From assembly GCA_016946835.1 (NCBI GenBank), contig JACVTC010000124.1, positions 430,001-465,000 on the forward strand: a stretch of DNA of 35,000 bases. Reading direction: 5' to 3'. This DNA comes from Neocallimastix lanati (nom. inval.). Lineage: Eukaryota > Neocallimastigomycota > Neocallimastigomycetes > Neocallimastigales > Neocallimastigaceae. Every line of letters starts with the position of its first letter. Positions within the stretch are counted from its first letter, which is position 1. The translations under genes were made by a program, and so were the position numbers. Below are positions 27,932 through 35,000 of the stretch, piece after piece. Under the pieces are notes generated by a model. That model was not told where the DNA came from and ran no database searches. It saw nothing but the letters and a program-made list of their open reading frames with translations.

Positions 27932-27970
27932 ATGACTAATCAGACCCAATACCAAATAAATTAAATGATA
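27932..27970 (-). promoter_or_regulatory. Conserved 39-bp upstream element, copy B
   Basis: Identical to 23947-23985, here 540 bp upstream of the start of gene 2. It has the same ATTGG core on the gene strand and a nearby TACCAA...TTGGTA inverted pair (27981-28002). Confidence 0.5.
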
Positions 27971-27992
27971 ATATGTTAATTACCAATAATAA

Positions 27993-28466
27993 TTATTTGG
28001 TAATGGTAAAAAATATTAATTAAAATATCTAAATAATAATAATAAAAAAAAAGTTTAAAACATACAATATAAAATATTTTTAATATTCTAAATATAAGTT
28101 ATTTTATTATATTCAAGTTGAACAAATATAATCCCCTTTATATAAAAGTTATTTTATTGGAACCTATTTATAATGACAATATTTAATCTTATTAGTTAAT
28201 ACTTTAAATATTTAATTCAATTTAATAAATTATTTGGTAATGGTAAAATATATTAATTAAAATATCTAAATAATAATAAAAAAAAAAAAAGTTTAAAACA
28301 TACAATATAAAATATTTTTAATATTCTAAATAAAAGTTATTTTATTATATTCAAGTTGAACAAATATAATCCCTTTTATATAAAAGTTATTTTATTGGAA
28401 CCTATTTATAATGACAATATTTAATATTAATAGTTAATACTTTAAATATTTAATTCAATTTAATAA
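27993..28466. repeat. 237-bp tandem duplication upstream of F5/8C gene 2
   Basis: Two adjacent copies start TTATTTGGTAATGGTAAAA at 27993 and 28230. They agree over nearly their full length, including AGTTGAACAAATATAATCCC and TTGGAACCTATTTATAATGA, with few substitutions. The duplication includes the right half of the TTGGTA inverted pair next to the conserved 39-bp element. Confidence 0.93.
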
Positions 28467-28875
28467 ATTTAAACATTTATTTTATATTTTATAACTACTA
28501 TAAAAATCATTTATTATTTTAATACATGTTTAATATTCTATTATTAAATATTTATTCCTTATATTCATTTTTCTGAAGCTATTATGAAAATTATTTATTA
28601 TTTTAATATATGTTTTATATTTAATAATTAATTATTTATTTTATATATGCAATTTTTCGATTTGTGTAGAAAAGTCAAATTGTTATATATAATTACTCTA
28701 AATTTAATGCAGTTTTTTTTTTTTAAAAAAAGAAAAAAAAATATTATCGTTTATTTTTTTTTAATGTATACAAAAGGATATTGTTGAATATATATATATA
28801 TTTATATGGATGCATATACAAATGTTTATTAATTTAGATTCATTATATCTTTATTAATTAACTAAAAGGAATGTG

Positions 28876-30162
28876 ATAGATTAAATAATTGTATATACAA
28901 TAAATTATATAAAAATAAATTTTAATGAAATAAAAAAAAAAAAATTCTTATTTAAAGGATTATTAATAAATAAAATATTAAAATAGTATCAAAAATATTA
29001 TAATAGTATCAAAAAAATTTGTATTTAATTATAATTAATATATTATTAGTAGTAATATTACTAATAAAAATAATGTTATTAAATTATTGAATTATTTTTT
29101 TTTTATAATATCATTTATAGTATTAATTATATTTTATTTGATTAAACCATCGTAATTTATAAAAGCTACTTTTGTTGGGATTTATTTATTAAATTTATTA
29201 GTTTATTATTTATTTATTTATTTATTTTTATTTTAAAAACTACATATATATTTAAAAAACTATTTAACAACTTTCTTATACTTTTAATTACAAACTAACT
29301 TAACATTACTAAACACGACATAACTTTTTAACTTTTCTTAACTTGACTTAACACTTCTCTTAATTCAGAGAAATGCTTTATTTTTATGTTATTTAGTTAT
29401 AATAACTGTTTAATTTATTGTTCTTGTGATTAAAATAAACTATTAATAATTATTATTTAAGGAAGTATTTAATGACTATATAAATATAAATATAAAATAA
29501 TAAGAATATAATTAAAACGTTGATTTATGCTATGAAATTTATTATTAATTATAAATATAATTAATATATAGAAATCAAGCCACTTTTTGAAATTGTTGTA
29601 AAATCATTAGATTTAAATTTGATTTATGACATTGATTTATGTTTGGATAATAAAAACTATTTTATATTAATTAAGGTTTGAATATTTCATTTTATATCAA
29701 TATTTTATTTAATGAAATATAATTAATAAATAATCTATATTTTTATAAACCTAATTACATATTTTATTTAATGTAATACAATAAATTTTTTTTTTTTTTA
29801 ATTTATATATATCAATAATAATGATAGAATAATTATAACTAATATAAATATTATTGTGTTAAGCATGTTAAGCATAACAAATTAAATTAAGAAATATTTA
29901 TAAATTTATAAAAATGATAATATATATATATTTTTTTAAAGAATCAATTATGCGAACTTTAAATTTTATTTACGTATTCATTTATTAATTACATGAATAT
30001 TTTTTCTTTATAAAAAAAAACACAGAACTAATAATAATAAAAATAAATAAATAAATAAATAAATATTATTTGTCCAATTTGAACATAATAATATTTAAAA
30101 TAGTAATGTAAAATAAAAAGTAATATTCAAAATAAATTGTATAAATAATTTCAGAAAAAAGT
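28876..30162. other. AT-rich DNA without a clear gene
   Basis: Mostly featureless A/T sequence. A C/T-richer patch at about 29265-29370 (repeated CTTAAC words) and the weak exon candidate at 29572-29674 are the only departures. Confidence 0.6.
29572..29674 (+). pseudogene. Possible isolated exon remnant
   Basis: Between a TATATAG acceptor-like site and AAG|GTTTGA runs an open frame of about 34 codons reading IKPLFEIVVKSLDLNLIYDI and then DLCLDNKNYFILIK. In DNA this AT-rich, 34 codons without a stop is unusual but not rare, and no neighbouring exon could be joined. No family recognised. It may be chance. Confidence 0.25.
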
Positions 30163-30494
30163 TCATAGACAACGAACTTCTCTTCCAAGAATATAAGATT
30201 TCTCTTTTAAAATGGAATTCTTATTCTTGATTAGAGTTTGAATTGACTATCTAAAAGAAATTATTATTTTCTCCTTCAGAGGCTTTGGCTCTGCTATAGC
30301 CTGTCTAACTATTTTTTCAGTTTTACGGTCCTGAAAATAAAAAAAAATAATTATGTTTAATTATAAAAAATATAAATGATAAAATGTTTATATTAATAAA
30401 AATTAAAAATATATATTTAAATTAATTTAAATTATATCAACCTAACATTTACATTAAAATTTATTCTTGATTCAATTACTTGGTCCTACTCGTT
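30163..30494 (-). pseudogene. Decayed two-exon gene fragment with two in-frame TAG codons
   Basis: Exon a (30494-30453) reads NE-stop-DQVIESRINFN and ends at a GTAAAT donor. A 122-bp intron ends TTTTCAG, and exon b (30330-30163) continues in phase: DRKTEKIVRQAIAEPKPLKE, KIIISFR, stop (TAG), SIQTLIKNKNSILKEKSYIL, GREVRCL, then TGA. The base composition (AAG, GAG, CTG, GCC words) is coding-like and unlike the surroundings. Both internal stops are TAG and could come from CAG (Gln). No start codon or further exon found on either side. I do not recognise the family. A tRNA-suppressed or reassigned TAG is possible but unlikely, since nothing else in the window needs it. Confidence 0.5.
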
Positions 30495-30765
30495 CTAAAT
30501 AATTAAAATAGATTATATATATTTAATTCTAACAGTATAAAAAAAAAAAAAAAAAAAAAAAATTAAATGCAATAATATAATAATTTTTATTTATTAAAAT
30601 ATTTTTTATTTAAATTTTTTGTTTAAAATTTTTACAGTAGTAATAATAAAAATTATATATCTATATATATATATAAAACATTTAATATTTATTAATAAAA
30701 TTATTTATAAATTGGTAAATGTATGCATTTATTAATAAAGAAAAAGATTTCACGTTATTATTAAA

Positions 30766-33302
30766 ATGAGTGAATCTGAAGTAAGGAAAGAAAAGCATAT
30801 ATTAGAGGATGTTCAATCTATAGATGAATCACACATTTTAATGAATACAAAAGTTCAAATTAAAAAAGAAAATGATATAATAGTCAATCAAGAGGGAGTT
30901 CAAAGTAATATCTCCAAAAAGGAAAATGAAATAAAATCAATAAAGGAAAAAAAGCTTTTAGAACAGATTGAAAGAAGAAAATTATTAGAAGAATATAAAA
31001 GAAAAAAGCAAGAAAAGAAAAACAAGTATTTTGTTTATTTAAATAATATTATTAATTAGCATTAGTAATTTATTTAATTAATATGAAAATATTAAAACAC
31101 TTTATTTTTATAAATTTATTGATATATTTTATATTATATTATTTTATTTATTTTTTAAAAATATATTTATAATATATATTAAAATTTATAGAATTCAAAA
31201 AGAAATTTCTTCTAAGATTAATTTTAAAAAAATAAATTATAATATAAAGCATGAATCAAATATATCGAAAAGAGAAATATTAAATAACAAACTTAAATCA
31301 AATTTAAAATCTCATACAATAGAAATTAAGAAAGAAATTATAAAGTCCAAAAAAAAAGCAGATTTATCTGATAAAAACTTAATAAAACTGGAAAATGAAG
31401 AAAATAAAGTAAAAAAAAGTTCAATTTTAAAATCAATTAAAAAGGAAAATGATGTAGCAAATAAAAATATTGATACAACTGTTATTTATGAAAAACCAAT
31501 TTTAAATAATGTAAATAATAATGTCAATGTGGATAAAGATTTAAAAATCATTTCAAATAAAATAACAGAAAAAAAATTGAAAAATAAAAATGATACTAAA
31601 ATATCTTCTGATATTTCATATAAAGAATCTAAATCTTTTATGACTTACAAAAATTCAATAACTAATTTTGATAAAGATTTTAAAGCAAATTACTCAGTAA
31701 TAATACCAATAGAATTATCGAATAAAAATAAAAAGACACAAAATTCAATTCCCAACTTACAATCAAAAAATTCATCAAATTCAAAATTATCAAATCAATC
31801 ATTTTCTTTTTCAGAATCTAAAAAAAATGTTAATGAAAGAAATAACAATTTCTCTTCCTTCCAAATAAAACAATTAAATAATTATAAAAATGATAAAAAA
31901 ACTGCTTCAAAAATTTCAAAAAGTAAATCAGATTTAAACACATTGTCTTCTCCATCAAAATCTAAAACACAAATATTAAGTTCACCATTAGTTTCTTCTC
32001 CTGTATCATCACCAATACATGAGTCAGAATTTAAAGTATCAAGAACAAAATCCATGACTTCAACCCCACTTAATAAAATATTAAAACAATCAAAAGTAGA
32101 CAAATCATTAAATATAACTTCGTCACCAAACTCAAAAAAACTAAGTCACATTTTACAAAATTCATTGTTACATACCCCTTCTAAATTATCTATTAAATCT
32201 TCGACTAAACTAAATCCAAATCAAAGTTTTACCGTAGCAAATAATTCAAAGAAAAGAACTCAAACCTTTCATACTAATGTTAATGAATCCTTTATTGATA
32301 ATAAAAGTAATATAATTAAAAAAGTCAAACTTAATAGTAATACAGAAGAAAAAAACAAAACTAATAAAACTCAAGATACCAAAATCTTATCAACAATAAA
32401 AGAAGAATCAAATACTAATAAGATTTATTCTAAAGATGATAATGGTATCATCAGTACTAAGAAAGATGATAAATCTAAAATTTCAAACGTGTCAAAAGAG
32501 TCAAAAGATAAAGATGATAAAGATAAAAATAATTCAGAAAAAAAAGAAATTAATTCCTGTCCACATTATTTAATACCCACTGCTAATTGGAAAACAAAAG
32601 CAATTAAACAAAATACCGATAAAGATAAAAGTACTATTGGGACCAAATTATCCTCTAGATATAAAGTAAAGACAGCTATAAAGATATTAAATATGTCAAA
32701 ATTAATAAAAAAGAAAAATAGTAATAATAGTTCAATCAAAAATACGACAGCTTTAAAAAATACTTCAAATTATAATGATATCTTGGTAAATTCAACGATA
32801 AATCCAGTAAATTCAGGAACTAAATCATCGTCACATCATATATATACCCATAAAAATTCAAAAATTAATTCTTTAGATTCAAAATATTCAGTTTGTCCTA
32901 TTATTAATAGATCTAAAACTTTATCAAATTTTTCATTTAATAAGGTTACTCCTCCAAGTACATCAAAAGAAAATAAAAAGGAAAAATCTAATAAAAAAGT
33001 TACTAATAGATCAGCAACTCTTCCAATGCCTACACCTTCTAAAAGAATTAATAAAAATATTAAACGTAATAATGTTGCATTTACAGAGGAAAATGAGCAA
33101 GATATCAATCGGATGTTTATTTCAGCAGAAACTTTAAAAAGTACTTCGATTGATTCCTTTTTTAATCATTATAATAGTACAAATAATGAAAAAAGAGATC
33201 AACATAGGTAAATACATATATGTACAAATTTATTGAATTAAATAAATATGTTATTAAACATATATTTTAATTAATTATTAATTATATATATATATAAATT
33301 AA

Positions 33303-33391
<89 letters not shown>

Positions 33392-33912
33392 TTTTGTTAT
33401 GTTTTGTTTTGTTTTTGTTTTTGTTTTTCCATTAGTAATAAAAAAATTCATAAAAAACCAATAAATAATTCAAATAAATTAGAGAGAAAAAATGAAAGCC
33501 AATTTGAATCAATAGATGAAACGAGTAAAATAATTAATAATTATCCAAAATTTGATGAATCTATTTCAAAAAAAAATAATGATAATATAAATGAACAAGA
33601 ATCTTCAAAAGATAAAAAAGGAAAAGAAAAAGATATTAATAATAATATCAATATTAACTTAAATAATAATGATACCCAATTTAATTTTGAAAAAAATAAA
33701 TCAATAAAAACTAAATCCATTTCATATGATAATAATAAAGATAAAGATGTACTTAAAGAAAATATATTAAACGAATTAGTAAAAAGTGAATCTTTTATAT
33801 TGGATAAATCATTTAATAAGAAAATCGAAATAAAAAATATCTTGAAAGAGAACAATATTAATAATAAAAAACGAGGTAAATAAATAAATAAATAAATAAA
33901 AAAAAAAAAAAA

Positions 33913-33973
<61 letters not shown>

Positions 33974-35000
33974 AATTTTTCTTTTTGATTATTTATTTAC
34001 CTATTTAATTAATAACAATAACAGTAATAGTAATAATATTTTTTCTTTTCCTTTTTATTTTTATTTTTATTTTTTTTTTTTTTTTAAAAAAATATATATA
34101 TATATATGTACTATATTTTATTTAAATTAAAATTGTTATAATTCTCAATTTAATAAAAAATATTTTATATAATTTTTTATTAACAAGATTTAAATAATAC
34201 TAATACTAATAAAAATATTCATGATAGCTGATAATACTTATCCAAAAGTAAATAATAAAATTCAGGAAAACTCATCTAGTTCTAGTTCTAGTTCTAGTTC
34301 TTTAAATATTATTACTACTATACAGCCAAATAATCATTCACTTTCAGAGAGTTATATTAATGAAAATAATAGTAATAATATTAAATTCCAAGAATTAATT
34401 AGTAACAATAATACTAAACAAGAAGAATATAAATCATTGAATAATAAATTGAATGAACTTAATAAAGAAAAAGAAGAAATTATAAAAGGAAAAAATGAAA
34501 CTAATAGTGAAAAAGAAATACTTAGATCCAAAAAATTAAATACGTCATTTATTTTACAAGATGAAAATATAACAGAATTAAAAGAAAAAAATAATATTGT
34601 AGATCATGTTCAGTTTAATGAAAATAAAATCCCCAAAGAAACATCAGAAAATTTACAAGCTATTTCCATTCTCAGTAATATAGATGAAGCATCTAGTGTT
34701 GAAGATAATAATAATAATAATGATATTAAAGATATTTCATTTAAAATTAAAAATATAGAAAGTTTAGTTGATGGAACTACTGTTAAAGTTAATAAAATTA
34801 TTGAAGATCTTAAAGATGATTCATTTATTGTCAATGATAACGAGGCCCATCGTTTAAATGCATCTTTTACAATAAGTAATTTATCCAAAATTGATAAAAG
34901 TATGGAAGAAATGAAAGAAGATCACTATGAAAGACCTTATCATTCCTTTATTATAAATACAAATCAACAAAGTTTTATTTCTAATTCAGCAAATACTTCT
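30766..35000 (+). CDS. Large Lys/Asn/Ser-rich, probably disordered protein (multi-exon, cut by window end)
   Basis: Exons 30766-31025, 31192-33207, 33436-33875 and 34228 to the window edge; GT-AG introns of 166, 228 and 352 bp keep one open frame of at least 1163 residues. The start is the ATG before SESEVRKEKHIL, the first in the frame. Residues about 55-90 form a charged coiled-coil-like helix (KKLLEQIERRKLLEEYKRKK). Exon 2 is Ser/Lys/Asn-rich with many Ser/Thr-Pro sites (SSPLVSSPVSSPIHE, TSTPLNK, TSSPNSKK, HTPSK, VTPPST, PTPSKR), typical of proline-directed kinase substrates, plus one more ordered-looking patch (SCPHYLIPTANWKTKAI). Exon 4 has a Ser10 run and Glu/Lys-rich helices. No catalytic domain, signal peptide or membrane segment seen. 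I do not recognise the family. A scaffold, cytoskeletal or chromosome-associated protein is a guess; a globular domain may lie beyond the edge. Confidence 0.8.
33337..33390. repeat. Long poly-T tract in an intron of the Lys/Asn-rich gene
   Basis: More than 50 consecutive T after a short (TTA)n run, in the second intron (33208-33435), about 45 bases before its acceptor TTTTTCCATTAG. The next intron carries the opposite, a long poly-A (about 33896-33960). Confidence 0.9.

Larger units (their letters stand above)
25380..28875. repeat. Segmental duplication, copy B (contains the second F5/8C gene)
   Basis: Direct-orientation counterpart of 21105-24690, offset about 4.0-4.3 kb. It has acquired its own 237-bp internal tandem duplication (27993-28466) and lacks the (TTA)n array and the 37-bp hairpin of copy A. 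Confidence 0.88.

Noticed and set aside
31882-32103. Minus-strand frames inside the Lys/Asn-rich gene (also 32836-33108, 33541-33855, 34610-34888)
   Set aside because: Antisense shadows of low-complexity coding sequence on the plus strand, which is confirmed by phase-consistent introns.

Overview
The window looks like nuclear DNA of a very AT-rich eukaryote, most likely an anaerobic gut fungus (Neocallimastigomycota). Intergenic DNA is nearly all A/T, with long homopolymers and (TTA)n/(AAT)n arrays. Genes have many short, AT-rich GT-AG introns, and coding DNA is clearly less AT-rich. Long-chain acyl-CoA synthetase, NatA subunit, F5/8C membrane proteins and a FLYWCH/MULE transposase relic fit this lineage. 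The assignment is inference; no taxonomic marker is present.

Layout. (1) 1111-6009, minus strand: a complete NAA15/NAT1 gene, the auxiliary subunit of N-terminal acetyltransferase A, reconstructed as 19 exons and 830 residues. (2) 8250-11055, minus: a complete long-chain acyl-CoA synthetase, 4 exons and 753 residues, with an (AAT)n array in its last intron. (3) 12781-13228: an isolated GC-richer, hairpin-rich, non-coding block that may be a structured RNA gene. (4) 14359-19788: a degraded Mutator-like element. It has weak terminal inverted repeats, a 3-kb composite pentanucleotide satellite, and a broken FLYWCH-MULE transposase interrupted by nine copies of a 49-bp repeat made from its own coding sequence. 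Similar ATTA-rich DNA lies on both sides. (5) 21105-28875: a tandem segmental duplication carrying two single-pass membrane proteins with F5/8 type C (discoidin-like) ectodomains. Each gene is bracketed by the same 15-bp inverted repeat, a telomere-like motif lies between the copies, and one copy has a perfect 37-bp hairpin. (6) 28876-30765: mostly empty AT-rich DNA with a decayed two-exon gene fragment (two in-frame TAGs) and one weak exon candidate. (7) 30766 to the window end, plus: a multi-exon gene for a large Lys/Asn/Ser-rich, probably disordered protein with many Ser/Thr-Pro sites, cut by the window edge.

The genes are not an operon or pathway. NAA15 and the acyl-CoA synthetase are housekeeping genes (co-translational acetylation, fatty-acid activation). 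The F5/8C pair is a young local family of probable surface proteins. The middle third is repeat and transposon debris. The least explained items are the structured block at 12.8-13.2 kb and the inverted-repeat cassette around the F5/8C genes.
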